In this document: one piece after another, positions 9,040 to 19,372 of the stretch
How positions within the stretch are numbered: the stretch's first letter is position 1
Layout: every line of letters begins with the position of its first letter
NCBI RefSeq assembly: GCF_013391405.1
Contig: NZ_JACBFD010000019.1
Location: 1 to 64,000, forward strand
Source of the DNA: Staphylococcus sp. GSSP0090
Lineage (GTDB): Bacteria; Bacillota; Bacilli; Staphylococcales; Staphylococcaceae
Direction of reading: 5' to 3'
Length of the DNA: 64,000 nt
Notes under the pieces: generated by a model
Database searches by the model: none
What the model was told of the DNA's origin: nothing
The model's input: only the letters and a program-made list of their open reading frames with translations
Translations under genes and position numbers: made by a program

Positions 9040-10425
9040 ATGGCTAATGAGAAAGATTCAATTATGTTAGAAGATGAACAAGTTTATGATCAAACATTAT
9101 TAGATAATTTGTTATTAAATAATCATATTGATGAATTTAGAGACGAATTCTTATCCATGCATACATATGAGCAAAGCGAATACTTTGAAGATAGTGATGA
9201 GGATATACGCCAACGTATCTATGAAGTACTATCGCCAGAAGAAGTAGCGGATTTCTTTGAACAATTGGAAATAGATGAAGATGAATATGAAGCCCTTTTT
9301 GATGCGATGAATGCTGCTTATGCAAGTAAAGTACTAGAAGAAATGTCTTATGACAATGCAGTTGATATTATGAATCAATTGTCTAAGCAAAAAATAGTTA
9401 GCCTCCTCACATTAATGAATAGAGAAGATGCAAAAGAAATAAAAGCGCTATTACATTATGATGAAGATACTGCCGGCGGTATTATGACAACTGAATATAT
9501 TTCTTTAAAGGCAACCATGCCAGTAAAAGAAGCACTGATGCATGTCAAAGAACAAGCGCCAGAGGCAGAAACAATTTATGTTATTTTTGCGGTCAATGAT
9601 AACAAACAATTGGCTGGAGTGCTTTCACTTAGAGATTTAATTATTGCTGAAAATGATGCATATATAGAAGACATTATGAGTGAACGTGTGATCAGTGCAA
9701 ATGCTGCAGATGACCAAGAAGATGTAGCTCAAAAGATGAGAGACTATGATTTTATTGCTATGCCAGTTGTCGATTATCAGGATCACTTGTTAGGTATTAT
9801 TACAATTGATGATATTTTAGACGTTATGGACGAAGAAGCAAGTGAAGACTACTCTCGTTTAGCCGGTGTGTCAGATGTAGATGCTACCAATGATTCTGTA
9901 TTTACCACTGCTAAAAAGAGATTACCGTGGTTAATTATCTTAACATTTTTAGGGATGATTACAGCCACGATATTAGGTTCATTTGAAGATACATTATCAA
10001 AAGTAGCGTTATTAGCAGCTTTTATTCCTATTATCAGCGGAATGTCTGGGAACTCTGGGACACAATCGCTTGCTGTATCAGTACGTAATATTTCTACTGG
10101 TGAAATTTATGAACAAAGTAAATTTAAAGTCGCTTTAAGAGAAGCGGGCAGTGGATTCTTAAGTGGTTTAGTATGTGCTATATTATTATTTATTATTATT
10201 ATGGTTCTATACGGACAAGCTATACTTGCAATTATTGTAGGTGGCAGTTTAACGATAGCCATGACGGTAGGTACTTTAGTGGGGTCAATGATTCCCTTAG
10301 TAATGAATAAATTGAAAATTGATCCAGCTGTTGCTAGTGGACCATTTATTACAACGATCAATGATATTGTCAGTATGTTAATATATTTTGGATTAGCAAC
10401 ATCATTTATGTCTTATTTAACTTAA
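9040..10425 (+). CDS. mgtE: Magnesium transporter MgtE
   Basis: 461 residues in the MgtE order: acidic N-domain (about 20-140), two CBS domains (about 145-265) with EAETIYVIFAVNDN and DFIAMPVVDYQDHLLGIITIDDILDVMDEE, then five membrane helices (about 295-460). The pore motif region PIISGMSGNSGTQSLAVSVR is intact. The cytosolic domain closes the channel when Mg2+ is abundant. I see no magnesium riboswitch upstream; it lies 26 bases after the pseudouridine synthase gene in an apparent operon. Confidence 0.96.
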   Translation: MANEKDSIMLEDEQVYDQTLLDNLLLNNHIDEFRDEFLSMHTYEQSEYFEDSDEDIRQRIYEVLSPEEVADFFEQLEIDEDEYEALFDAMNAAYASKVLEEMSYDNAVDIMNQLSKQKIVSLLTLMNREDAKEIKALLHYDEDTAGGIMTTEYISLKATMPVKEALMHVKEQAPEAETIYVIFAVNDNKQLAGVLSLRDLIIAENDAYIEDIMSERVISANAADDQEDVAQKMRDYDFIAMPVVDYQDHLLGIITIDDILDVMDEEASEDYSRLAGVSDVDATNDSVFTTAKKRLPWLIILTFLGMITATILGSFEDTLSKVALLAAFIPIISGMSGNSGTQSLAVSVRNISTGEIYEQSKFKVALREAGSGFLSGLVCAILLFIIIMVLYGQAILAIIVGGSLTIAMTVGTLVGSMIPLVMNKLKIDPAVASGPFITTINDIVSMLIYFGLATSFMSYLT

Positions 10426-10434
10426 GGGGGTTAT

Positions 10435-12279
10435 ATGGAATTTATATCACTTGTTGTCGTAGTGTTAGCGGCATTTTTTACACCAATATTAGTCAATCGT
10501 CTCAGAATTTCATTTTTACCTATAGTCGTCGCTGAAATTTTAATGGGTATAGTGATTGGGCATTCATTTTTAAATTTAGTAGAACGTGATGCAATGCTTA
10601 ATATATTATCAACCTTAGGATTTATCTTCTTGATGTTTTTGAGTGGATTGGAAATTGATTTTAAAGCATTTAAAAGAGATAAAAGTTCAGCAAGTAAAGA
10701 ACAAAAAATTAAGAAACAAGAACCTGGGCATTTACAATTAGCAATTGTTGTCTTTATGTTTATTATGATTATTTCTATTATTTTTGCCTATATGTTTAAG
10801 TGGTTTGGATTGATTGATGATGTCTTATTAATGGTTATTATTATTTCTACGATTTCATTAGGTGTAGTCGTACCAACACTTAAAGAAATGAATATAATGC
10901 GTACAACAATAGGTCAGTTTATCTTATTAGTAGCTGTACTTGCAGATTTAGTTACAATGATCCTATTGACAGCGTATGGCACAATGCACGCTTCGGGTAA
11001 TACATCACTATGGCTAATTGGTAGTTTAGTCGTCTTTACTATTATTTTCTATCTGTTAGGTGGTATTTTCAAAAAAGCACAATTTTTACAGAAATTAATG
11101 GATGGCACAACTCAAATTGGTATACGTGCCGTATTTGCCTTGATTATTTTATTAGTTGCTTTAGCTGAAGGAGTTGGGGCAGAGAATATTTTAGGTGCAT
11201 TTTTAGCCGGTGTCGTCGTTTCATTACTTGGTCCAGATGAAGATATGGTTGAAAAGTTAGACTCGTTTGGGTATGGCTTTTTCATTCCAATCTTTTTCAT
11301 CATGGTTGGGGTGGATTTGAATATACCACAATTAATTAAAGAACCGGCGTTGTTAATTATTATTCCATTTTTAATCTTAGCATTTTTAATTTCTAAATTA
11401 ATACCATTGTTTTACATACGAAAATGGTTTGATATGAAAACGACAATATCTTCAGCATTTTTATTAACATCAACTTTATCATTAGTCATTGCTTCTGCAA
11501 AAATAGCAGAACAATTGGGAACCATTTCACCAGAAATCTCAGGTATTTTGATATTAAGTGCAGTGATTACCTGTGTATTCGTACCTATTGTATTTAAAAA
11601 AATGTTCCCTATGCCTGATGAAGCTACTAGACAAATTGAGGTAAGTTTGATTGGAAAAAATCAGTTAACGATTCCAATTGCCCAAAATTTATCTTCGCAA
11701 CTTTATCAAGTTTCGCTTTATTATAGAAACGATTTAAGTGATAAACGTAAGTTGTCTGACGCCATTTCAATGATAGAAATTGCAGATTACGAAGAAGCGT
11801 TGTTAGAGCGTCTAGGGCTTTTCGAAAGAAATATAGTGGTGTGTTCAACAAATGATGATGAAATTAACCGCAAAGTAGCATTGATGGCGAAATCACATGG
11901 TGTGAAACGTGTTATCTGTCGCTTAGAGTCTGGCTCAACAGATGAAGTGTTACAAAAATCAGGTATTGAAATATTCAGTAGCTATATGAGTAATAAAATT
12001 TTATTAAAAGGGCTCATTGAGACACCAAACATGCTTAATCTTTTAAGTAATGTTGAAACTTCATTATATGAAATTGCGATGTTAAACCATCAATACGATC
12101 AAATTCAATTACGTAATTTCCCATTTGATGGAGATATCATCTTTGTACGAATTATTAGAAATAATGAATCTATTGTGCCACATGGTGATACACAATTACG
12201 TTACAGAGATAGAGTCATCGTTACAGGTTCTAAAGAATATGTAGATGAATTAAAACGCGAATTAGAGTTTTATTATTAA
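10435..12279 (+). CDS. CPA2-type cation:proton antiporter with RCK-like domain
   Basis: 614 residues. About 12 membrane helices fill residues 1-390. LAEGVGAENILGAFLAGVVVSLLGPDEDM is the conserved helix of Na+(K+)/H+ exchangers. From about 400, IEVSLIGKNQLTIPIAQNL starts a TrkA-N-like regulatory domain followed by a TrkA-C-like segment (IRNNESIVPHGDTQLRYRDRVIVTG). Likely exports K+ or Na+ in exchange for protons. It follows mgtE by 9 bases, the same order as in Bacillus, and ends the operon at a hairpin near 12310. Confidence 0.9.
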   Translation: MEFISLVVVVLAAFFTPILVNRLRISFLPIVVAEILMGIVIGHSFLNLVERDAMLNILSTLGFIFLMFLSGLEIDFKAFKRDKSSASKEQKIKKQEPGHLQLAIVVFMFIMIISIIFAYMFKWFGLIDDVLLMVIIISTISLGVVVPTLKEMNIMRTTIGQFILLVAVLADLVTMILLTAYGTMHASGNTSLWLIGSLVVFTIIFYLLGGIFKKAQFLQKLMDGTTQIGIRAVFALIILLVALAEGVGAENILGAFLAGVVVSLLGPDEDMVEKLDSFGYGFFIPIFFIMVGVDLNIPQLIKEPALLIIIPFLILAFLISKLIPLFYIRKWFDMKTTISSAFLLTSTLSLVIASAKIAEQLGTISPEISGILILSAVITCVFVPIVFKKMFPMPDEATRQIEVSLIGKNQLTIPIAQNLSSQLYQVSLYYRNDLSDKRKLSDAISMIEIADYEEALLERLGLFERNIVVCSTNDDEINRKVALMAKSHGVKRVICRLESGSTDEVLQKSGIEIFSSYMSNKILLKGLIETPNMLNLLSNVETSLYEIAMLNHQYDQIQLRNFPFDGDIIFVRIIRNNESIVPHGDTQLRYRDRVIVTGSKEYVDELKRELEFYY

Positions 12280-12307
12280 TTGAAATTTAATTTAGCAAAA
12301 ATGAGAG

Positions 12308-12347
12308 CAAACGACATTGTATGATATGCGATGTCGTTTGTTTATTT
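12308..12347 (+). terminator. Terminator after the antiporter gene
   Basis: Stem CAAACGACAT with ATGTCGTTTG (12308-12317 and 12331-12340), 13-base loop, then TTTATTTTTG. Confidence 0.85.
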
Positions 12348-12432
12348 TTGTGTTTTACTTTGTATGAAAGTGAGTTCCACGTACAAATTCAGAGGTGAAA
12401 ACGTATTAAATTTATGAGGATAGTAAAATAAA

Positions 12433-12462
12433 TTGTTTATTCAATCAAACCAATGTTAAAAT
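12433..12462 (+). promoter_or_regulatory. Probable fabI promoter
   Basis: TTGTTT (12433-12438), an 18-base spacer and TAAAAT (12457-12462), 100 bases before fabI. I do not see a convincing FapR operator, although fabI is a FapR target in S. aureus. Confidence 0.4.
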
Positions 12463-12561
12463 AAAGAATGGTTATATTGGCATAGAGCAAAATGGCAGTT
12501 CATAGCTTCATAACTACTCGAACCAATTAAAAATGGAAATTTAAATAAAGGAGTTATTTTC

Positions 12562-13332
12562 ATGTTAAATTTAGAAAATAAAACATTCGTCATTATGGGT
12601 ATTGCTAATAAACGCAGTATCGGTTTTGGTGTAGCTAAAGTATTGGATCAACTTGGTGCAAAATTAGTATTTACATACCGTAAGGATCGCAGTAAAAATG
12701 AATTAGAAAAATTAGTTCAACAATTAAATCAAACAGAGCAACACATGTATCAAATTGATGTTCAAAAAGATGAAGATGTTATTAATGGTTTTGCTAAAAT
12801 AGGTGAAGACATCGGACATATAGATGGCGTATATCACTCAATTGCTTTTGCAAATATGGAAGATTTACGTGGTCGTTTCAGTGATACTTCACGTGATGGT
12901 TTCTTATTAGCTCAAGATATTAGTTCTTATTCTTTAACACTTGTAGCACGTGAAGCCAAAAAAATAATGCCAGAAGGTGGTAGTATCGTTGCTACAACAT
13001 ACCTAGGCGGAGAATTTGCAGTACAAAACTATAATGTAATGGGTGTTGCTAAAGCAAGTTTAGAAGCAAATGTACGTTATTTGGCTTTAGATTTAGGCGA
13101 AGACAACATACGTGTGAATGCAATATCAGCTGGGCCGATTCGTACATTGAGTGCAAAAGGTGTTGGCGGATTTAATACAATATTAAAAGAGATTTCAGAA
13201 CGTGCACCTTTAAAACGTAACGTCGATCAAGAAGAAGTAGGTAAGACAGCGGCATACTTGTTAAGTGATTTTTCAAGTGGTGTAACTGGTGAAAATATCC
13301 ACGTAGATAGTGGTTACCATATCGTTAAATAA
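12562..13332 (+). CDS. fabI: Enoyl-[acyl-carrier-protein] reductase FabI
   Basis: 256 residues, closely similar to S. aureus FabI, the last step of each fatty-acid elongation round and the triclosan target. MGIANKRSIGFGVAKVL is the cofactor-binding N-terminus. The catalytic Tyr-x6-Lys appears as Y(NVMGVA)K in NYNVMGVAKASLEANVRYLA. Monocistronic, with its own terminator. AAAGGAG precedes ATG 12562. Confidence 0.97.
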   Translation: MLNLENKTFVIMGIANKRSIGFGVAKVLDQLGAKLVFTYRKDRSKNELEKLVQQLNQTEQHMYQIDVQKDEDVINGFAKIGEDIGHIDGVYHSIAFANMEDLRGRFSDTSRDGFLLAQDISSYSLTLVAREAKKIMPEGGSIVATTYLGGEFAVQNYNVMGVAKASLEANVRYLALDLGEDNIRVNAISAGPIRTLSAKGVGGFNTILKEISERAPLKRNVDQEEVGKTAAYLLSDFSSGVTGENIHVDSGYHIVK

Positions 13333-13340
13333 AGTGACGC

Positions 13341-13390
13341 AAAAGACGCATAACACCGTTAAAATGAAACGGTTGTTATGCGTCTTTTTA
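13341..13390 (+). terminator. fabI terminator
   Basis: AAAGACGCATAACA-CCGTT pairs with AACGGTTGTTATGCGTCTTT (one bulge), followed by a T-run. Confidence 0.9.
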
Positions 13391-13399
13391 AATAATGGG

Positions 13400-13532
13400 G
13401 GTGGGACAGAAATCAATTTTTCTAATAGTGATTTCGTAGTCCCACCTATGCAATCAAGGCAAGGATGACTAGGACTGAAAAAAGATTGATATAATCACAT
13501 TTTCAATTCAGTCATCTACTGCCTAAATGATA
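13400..13532 (+). repeat. Dispersed intergenic repeat, copy 1
   Basis: Begins GTGGGACAGAAAT (13401) with a matching GTCCCAC at 13439-13445, and ends with the core TTTTCAATTCAGTCATCTAC-TGCCTAAATGA at 13500-13530. The same start and core occur at 57089-57200, and the core occurs inverted at 60471-60500. GTGGGACAGAAAT-type elements are frequent between staphylococcal genes. Non-coding. Confidence 0.8.
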
Positions 13533-13632
13533 AACATAGCTAATCTTAGTATGTTAATTTATTTTCTGAAAGTGAAAAAATAAAATCTTTTTATATAAGT
13601 ATGATTTCATTATTCCACTCAATGGACTATGT

Positions 13633-14742
13633 TTATTCTTTTACATCACTATTCGCTTTTTCAATAATTTTTTCTCTATAGCGAAATACATTACGAACCA
13701 CTGTTTTAATGACTGCATATAATGGAACGGCAACTAGGATAAGTACGAAACCACCTAAATTACCTGCAGCAAGAATAACAACGATAATCGTTAGTGGGTG
13801 AATGTTTAATGATTTACCCATAACGTTAGGCGTGATGACGTTACCCTCTAATTGTTGTGCAATCAATGTAATGATACACACCCAAATAAAAATGGTAGGG
13901 CTTTGGATTAGACCGATAATACCAGCTGGTGCAAATGCCATCCAAGGACCTAAGAAAGGTATCATATTAGCAACACAGGCAAACATAACAAGTAGCAATG
14001 TGTAATTTAAACCAATAATAGAGTAACCGATATATAAAATGATACCTAAGATAATACTTACTGTAACCTGACCTTGAATATAAGATTTTAAAGTTTCATT
14101 TAAATCTTTTAATAAATCAACAGTAAAAACTTTTCTATCGCCTTTAAATAATTTAGCGATAAATGGAATAAAGCGTTCGTGATCTTTTAACATATAAATC
14201 AAGAAGAAAGGCACCATGATAAGTAAGAATAATGTTGAAATAAATGAAGTCAAATAACTTAATGAGTTAGATAAAAGACTTGCAGTACTATCGCTCATAG
14301 ATTGAACCATTTTATTAATTCTATCTGTGACATCATTAGGTAATCTTTCCATTTGATCTAAAGCAAAGTTAATGATGTGTTGAATCTCGTGTTGTAACGC
14401 TGGAATTTGATTAATTAAATTTTCAATTTGCTCGGCAATGAGCGGTCCAATATAGCCAATGACTACACCGATGATGATAATTAATCCAATAAAGATAATA
14501 GTGATACTTCCCCAGCGAGGAATTTTATTTTTCTCAAGTATTTTTTGAAATGGTAAACAAATATAGAATAAGAAGCCACTTAATAAGAGTGGTAACAACA
14601 CCGATTGTAAAATAATAATAAATGGTGTAAACACACTATGGACTTCCATTACTAATTTGATTAGTAAAAACAGGATTAATAGTGCAATACCTGTTCTAAA
14701 CCAAACCTTATTTAGCATAGAACGGTTCCTCCTAAAGTTCAT
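13633..14742 (-). CDS. AI-2E family transporter (UPF0118 membrane protein)
   Basis: 369 residues with about eight membrane helices: two N-terminal pairs, a periplasmic-type amphipathic loop (about 105-160) and a C-terminal cluster. The family motif region GLNYTLLLVMFACVANMIPFLGPWMAFAPA is present. Family members export small molecules or exchange Na+/H+; the substrate here is unknown. AGGAGG precedes ATG 14742. Stands alone between fabI and the alanine symporter gene. Confidence 0.9.
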   Translation of the reverse strand: MNFRRNRSMLNKVWFRTGIALLILFLLIKLVMEVHSVFTPFIIILQSVLLPLLLSGFLFYICLPFQKILEKNKIPRWGSITIIFIGLIIIIGVVIGYIGPLIAEQIENLINQIPALQHEIQHIINFALDQMERLPNDVTDRINKMVQSMSDSTASLLSNSLSYLTSFISTLFLLIMVPFFLIYMLKDHERFIPFIAKLFKGDRKVFTVDLLKDLNETLKSYIQGQVTVSIILGIILYIGYSIIGLNYTLLLVMFACVANMIPFLGPWMAFAPAGIIGLIQSPTIFIWVCIITLIAQQLEGNVITPNVMGKSLNIHPLTIIVVILAAGNLGGFVLILVAVPLYAVIKTVVRNVFRYREKIIEKANSDVKE

Positions 14743-15042
14743 TATTTAAGTACAATTTAGTATATCTTAAATGAACACAGAACAAAAGATGAAAATAGAA
14801 TTATTGAAGCTAATCAACCATAATGTGACAAAAAGGGAACTGAGGGCGACAGTTTATTGAATAGTGTGAAACTCTTTTTATTTATTATAATATTATTGGA
14901 AATATTTTATATTGATTATAACTTTGAATATATAAATTGTGAAAATGATAACTTATGAAATACGTTGCGCGGAATATTCTGTATGTGTATAATGATAAAA
15001 AATATATCATTTTACATAATGGTAAAACAAGGGGGATACATT

Positions 15043-16614
15043 ATGTTAGAAGGCTTACTTACTTGGTTTTATGATATTGTTTGGAGCAAACCGTTAGTTT
15101 ATGGGTTATTAATTACAGGTATACTATTTTCATTAATGATGCGCTTTTTCCAAGTTAGACATTTTAAAGAAATGATTAGGTTAATGTTTCAAGGGGAGAA
15201 ATCGCCAACGGGGATATCGAGTTTCCAAGCTATTGCACTTTCACTTGCTGGTCGTGTAGGTACTGGTAACATCGTAGGTGTTTCAACTGCAATCTTTATT
15301 GGGGGACCAGGTGCTGTATTTTGGATGTGGGCAACTGCTTTCTTAGGGGCAAGTAGTGCTTTTATAGAATCAACACTTGGACAAATTTATAAAAGGGAAG
15401 AAAAGGGACAATACCGTGGTGGACCAGCATTCTATATTGAATATGGGATTAAAGGTAAGCTAGGAAAAATCTATGGTTTGATTTTTGCCATTGTAACAGT
15501 TATTTCTGTAGGCCTTCTATTACCTGGTGTTCAGTCAAATGCGATTGCAAGCTCCATGAAGAACGCATTTACTTTAGAGCCATGGATTATCGCAATATTT
15601 TTAGCAGTGTTATTAGGTTTAATTATTTTTGGTGGTATTAAATGGATAGCGAATGCGGCAACAGCCATTGTACCGTTTATGGCTATAGCGTATATTTTAA
15701 TGGCAGTCATCATTATTTTCTTGAATATTGAGCAAGTTCCAGCACTGATTGGCCTTATTTTTAAATCTGCCTTTGGTATGCAAGCAGCGTTTGGTGGTAT
15801 CTTAGGTGCGATGATTGAAATCGGTGTAAAACGAGGATTATATTCTAATGAGGCTGGACAAGGAACGGGACCACATGCAGCCTCTGCTGCAGAAGTTTCT
15901 CACCCAGCTAAGCAAGGTTTAGTTCAAGCCTTTTCAGTATATATAGATACATTATTCGTATGTACGGCAACGGCTTTAATTATATTACTTTCAGGTACAT
16001 ATAACGTAACTGATGGTGGTACGGATGCTAGTGGCAAACCGAGTATGATTAAGGACAATGGCATTTTTGTAGAAATGTCGAATGGCGATAAAGATTATTC
16101 TGGTACAGCGATGTATGCCCAAGCTGGTATTGATAAAGCTTTCCAAGGTGGCAGTTATCATTTTGATCCTGCATTTTCAGGTATTGGCTCATACTTTATA
16201 GCGGTTGCCTTATTCTTCTTTGCATTTACAACGATATTAGCTTATTACTATATTGCAGAAACCAATATTACTTATTTGACTCGGAGAGCAACAGGAAGGA
16301 CAACATTCTTGTGGATTAATGTTACGAGGATCGTATTAATTGCAGCAACGGTATATGGTGCTGTAAAGACAGCGGATATCGCGTGGATGATGGGGGATTT
16401 AGGTGTCGGTATGATGGCATGGCTCAATATCATAGCTATTTGGATATTACACAAACCCGCTATTCAAGCATTGAAAGATTATGAATTACAGAAAAAACAA
16501 TTAGGTTCCGGTAAAAAAGCAATCTATAAACCTGATCCTAAAAAGTTACCTAATGCAGTCTTTTGGTTGAAAGATTATCCACAGCGCTTGGCTAAGCAAA
16601 AGTCTGATGAATAA
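15043..16614 (+). CDS. Sodium:alanine/glycine symporter (AGCS family)
   Basis: 523 residues with about ten membrane helices. SLAGRVGTGNIVGVSTAIFIGGPGAVFWMW and KRGLYSNEAGQGTGPHAAS-AAEVSHPAKQG are the AGCS family signatures, so it takes up alanine or glycine with Na+. An in-frame codon at 14965 would add 26 residues, but AAGGGGGAT lies directly before ATG 15043 and the protein then starts MLEGLLTWFYD, the usual N-terminus. Monocistronic. Confidence 0.93.
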   Translation: MLEGLLTWFYDIVWSKPLVYGLLITGILFSLMMRFFQVRHFKEMIRLMFQGEKSPTGISSFQAIALSLAGRVGTGNIVGVSTAIFIGGPGAVFWMWATAFLGASSAFIESTLGQIYKREEKGQYRGGPAFYIEYGIKGKLGKIYGLIFAIVTVISVGLLLPGVQSNAIASSMKNAFTLEPWIIAIFLAVLLGLIIFGGIKWIANAATAIVPFMAIAYILMAVIIIFLNIEQVPALIGLIFKSAFGMQAAFGGILGAMIEIGVKRGLYSNEAGQGTGPHAASAAEVSHPAKQGLVQAFSVYIDTLFVCTATALIILLSGTYNVTDGGTDASGKPSMIKDNGIFVEMSNGDKDYSGTAMYAQAGIDKAFQGGSYHFDPAFSGIGSYFIAVALFFFAFTTILAYYYIAETNITYLTRRATGRTTFLWINVTRIVLIAATVYGAVKTADIAWMMGDLGVGMMAWLNIIAIWILHKPAIQALKDYELQKKQLGSGKKAIYKPDPKKLPNAVFWLKDYPQRLAKQKSDE

Positions 16615-16709
16615 AACGATAATTAACATTTAAAGATTGATAGTAGCATATTTTAAAATGATGCGTCTCTTGGTACAATGTCATTAAGACTACTAGGGGG
16701 CGCTTTATT

Positions 16710-17456
16710 ATGGATGATTTTAAACCAGGATGTATAACGAAAGTTAATTTTCCAAGTGAGATATTAGATAGAGATGTCACACTATCTATTTATTTGCCTA
16801 AAGATTTTACAGAATTATTTAAGTATAAAGTTGTATTTTGTTTTGATGGTGCTGATTTCTTCAGCTTTGGTAAAATTCATAGAACTTATGAGCAGTTACG
16901 AGAAACGAATGAGGTGGAAAAAGCCATATTTGTTGGATTTCATTATGAAGATGTTGATAAGCGACGCGCTGAGTTCCATCCACAGGGTGCACGCACACCA
17001 TTAACAGTAAAAGCTATGGCTAATGAAATATTGCCATACATTGATCATACATTTCCTACATTTAAAGTAGGCAACGCACGTATTTTATTAGGTGATAGTT
17101 TAGCGGGCAGTGCAGCGTTAATTACAGCGTTATCTTATCCACGTATCTTCAGTCAAGTTGGTTTATTAAGTCCACAACATGATGAAGCTATTGAAACGTT
17201 AATCGAAAGATGTCAGTTTAAAGCACAATTATCAATTTGGCATGCTGTCGGATTAGAAGAGCTAGATTTTAAGTTACCAACAACAGGCAAGCGAGCAGAT
17301 TTCTTAACGCCTAATCGACAATTAAATCAAGTTATTGGAAGTAATGACTTCACCTACCATTATTTAGAATTTGAAGGTGGTCATAATTGGAAGTCATGGA
17401 AACCTTTATTAGCAGATCTATTAAAATATTTTTTATCAGATAATATTTCTTTTTAA
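16710..17456 (+). CDS. Alpha/beta-hydrolase esterase (YjcH/esterase D-like)
   Basis: 248 residues. The nucleophile elbow is LLGDSLAGSAAL (G-x-S-x-A/G, Ser at about 131), with the late histidine in FEGGHNWKSWKPLLADLL, both typical of the Fes/esterase D branch. Substrate not predictable, possibly an acylated small molecule or siderophore ester. It precedes the 2'-5' RNA ligase-like gene by 85 bases, as yjcH and yjcG are paired in Bacillus. CTAGGGGGC precedes ATG 16710. Confidence 0.88.
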   Translation: MDDFKPGCITKVNFPSEILDRDVTLSIYLPKDFTELFKYKVVFCFDGADFFSFGKIHRTYEQLRETNEVEKAIFVGFHYEDVDKRRAEFHPQGARTPLTVKAMANEILPYIDHTFPTFKVGNARILLGDSLAGSAALITALSYPRIFSQVGLLSPQHDEAIETLIERCQFKAQLSIWHAVGLEELDFKLPTTGKRADFLTPNRQLNQVIGSNDFTYHYLEFEGGHNWKSWKPLLADLLKYFLSDNISF

Positions 17457-17541
17457 TAATTTGAACTAACATGACTTTAGAGTAACGAATTTTTCAGAAA
17501 TTTGCTATAATGAAAATATGTTAAACAAAGGAGGAATTTAA

Positions 17542-18051
17542 ATGATTTTAGGATTAGCATTAATTCCGTCAAAAGCATTTCAAGATGAAGTGAACGCATA
17601 TCGTAAGCGTTATGATGCACATTATGCGACAATTATGCCGCATATTACGATTAAGGGGCAATTTAAAATAAACGATGGTGATTTAGAATCTGTTAAAGAG
17701 ACTATTAAATCTAAAATCGAAGGCATTCCAACGATTGATATACACGCAACGAAAGCATCCAATTTTGCGCCAATCACTAATGTTATTTATTTTAAAGTTG
17801 AAAAAACTGAAACTTTAGAAAGACTATTCAATCAATTTAACAATGGTGATTTTTATGGTGTAGCAGATCATACATTCGTGCCTCACTTTACGATTGCCCA
17901 AGGTTTGACTAGTCAAGAATTTGAAGATATTTATGGCCAATTAAAATTAGCGGGAATTGATTACAAAGAAACAATTGAGCAATTATCACTTGTGTATTAT
18001 GACGAAAAAGAAGAAAAATGGAAAGTACTTGAGAACTATAATTTAGCTTAA
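17542..18051 (+). CDS. 2H phosphoesterase, YjcG-like (2'-5' RNA ligase family)
   Basis: 169 residues with the two HxT/S-type motifs of the 2H superfamily: PHITIKGQF (about 34) and PHFTIAQG (about 115). Members cleave or join 2'-5' linkages or cyclic nucleotides. The cellular substrate is unknown. AAAGGAGG precedes ATG 17542. A strong hairpin follows. Confidence 0.92.
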   Translation: MILGLALIPSKAFQDEVNAYRKRYDAHYATIMPHITIKGQFKINDGDLESVKETIKSKIEGIPTIDIHATKASNFAPITNVIYFKVEKTETLERLFNQFNNGDFYGVADHTFVPHFTIAQGLTSQEFEDIYGQLKLAGIDYKETIEQLSLVYYDEKEEKWKVLENYNLA

Positions 18052-18104
18052 AGTTAAACCATATCATATGAGTCATAACATACGATAAAAAACTTGGAAT
18101 GAAC

Positions 18105-18158
18105 AAAATGCCACTCGCAATATCAGAGATGAATTCTCTAATATGCGAGTGGCATTTT
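18105..18158. terminator. Bidirectional terminator between yjcG-like gene and ltaA
   Basis: ATGCCACTCGCA pairs with TGCGAGTGGCAT, flanked by A- and T-runs on the two sides. Serves convergent genes. Confidence 0.9.
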
Positions 18159-18172
18159 TATATATCATTGAA

Positions 18173-19372
18173 TTAATTAGATGTTCTAGTCTTGTTGTTC
18201 ACTTTTATAAAATAAATACCATAAAAAATAGCTAAGAACAAGAATACGAGTGCTGAGAAATAAAAGGTATTGTTAACTGATCTAGTAAATTCAGTAATGA
18301 GTCCCCCTACAAGAGGGCCAATCATCGAACCGAAACCTTGTACACTATTAAATACACCCCAAGTTTCTTCTTGTTCATCTGAATGTATGTGACTAGCCAT
18401 AAACGTATTCCACGCTGGAAGTAAAATACCATACATAAGACCGATAAATACTGCTAAGACCCAAACAATTGTAATACTTGTGATGAGTGAAAGTGCAAAT
18501 ATCATTAACGTATATAAAACAAAGCCACCAAAAATCACCCAATACATAAATAAGATGCCATGTTTATCTATGATTTTAGATAAGAAAAGCATAGATATGG
18601 CACAACCTATACCACCGAATACAATTGCCATTGTATATTCTAATGTGGACACACCAACAACTTTAGTAGCGTATGTAGGTAATATTGGTACAAGCGCAGT
18701 GATTGAAGCACCTTGTAATAAAATGCCTGGGAATAATATCATGTGACGTTTTGTTACATTGACAATTTGGCCTAATTGTTGCTTGACTGGACGTGTATTA
18801 TAATTCGTCAATCTTATTTTTACAAAGTAATATAAAATCCAAGCGATTAATACAACGAGTGACATTAAAAATGCAAATTGAGTTGGATGGAATTTAAAAA
18901 TGACGTTCATACCAACCATACCGACTAGTAAGCCTAGCAGCCAAGAGAAATAAACGTAACCCATTTGCTTACCACGATTTTTCTCATCAACACTTGCCAA
19001 CATGATTACCCAAATTGGACTCACAGCAATACCAAGTAAAATGGCACTTGTGATTAAGACAACGGGTGATGTCGGAAACCAAATGACTAAAAATAAACTT
19101 GCAAAGGCAAGTAGAAAACCCAGTGTAAGCACTAATTTGGTTCCTAACCGCTTAAGTAAGAAGCCAATTACAAAATTGGTCGTTGCATCAGCAATAAAAT
19201 GTATAGAAATAGCGATAGATGTAATACCTACCGCGATAGATGTTGCTGTTGGAAGTAACGCTAAATAACTCAGTATGTACATACCGCGAGCGAATTCCAT
19301 TAAGAATAAGATGATGAGCATGATTATGAAATTTTTATTTGAATTGTAATTACTTAACGAAGAGCTTTGCAT
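18173..19372 (-). CDS. ltaA: Glycolipid flippase LtaA
   Basis: 399 residues, 12-helix MFS protein strongly resembling S. aureus LtaA, which moves diglucosyl-diacylglycerol across the membrane so lipoteichoic acid can be built on it. Conserved stretches include [29 protein letters not shown] and [14 protein letters not shown]. An upstream in-frame codon at 19402 is open, but ATG 19372 ([10 protein letters not shown]) matches the family N-terminus and has GGAAAGG upstream. It overlaps the end of ugtP by 23 bases: one operon. Confidence 0.95.
   Translation of the reverse strand: MQSSSLSNYNSNKNFIIMLIILFLMEFARGMYILSYLALLPTATSIAVGITSIAISIHFIADATTNFVIGFLLKRLGTKLVLTLGFLLAFASLFLVIWFPTSPVVLITSAILLGIAVSPIWVIMLASVDEKNRGKQMGYVYFSWLLGLLVGMVGMNVIFKFHPTQFAFLMSLVVLIAWILYYFVKIRLTNYNTRPVKQQLGQIVNVTKRHMILFPGILLQGASITALVPILPTYATKVVGVSTLEYTMAIVFGGIGCAISMLFLSKIIDKHGILFMYWVIFGGFVLYTLMIFALSLITSITIVWVLAVFIGLMYGILLPAWNTFMASHIHSDEQEETWGVFNSVQGFGSMIGPLVGGLITEFTRSVNNTFYFSALVFLFLAIFYGIYFIKVNNKTRTSN

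Noticed and set aside
12440-12561. FapR operator in front of fabI
   Set aside because: No TTAGTACC-type palindrome could be found by eye.
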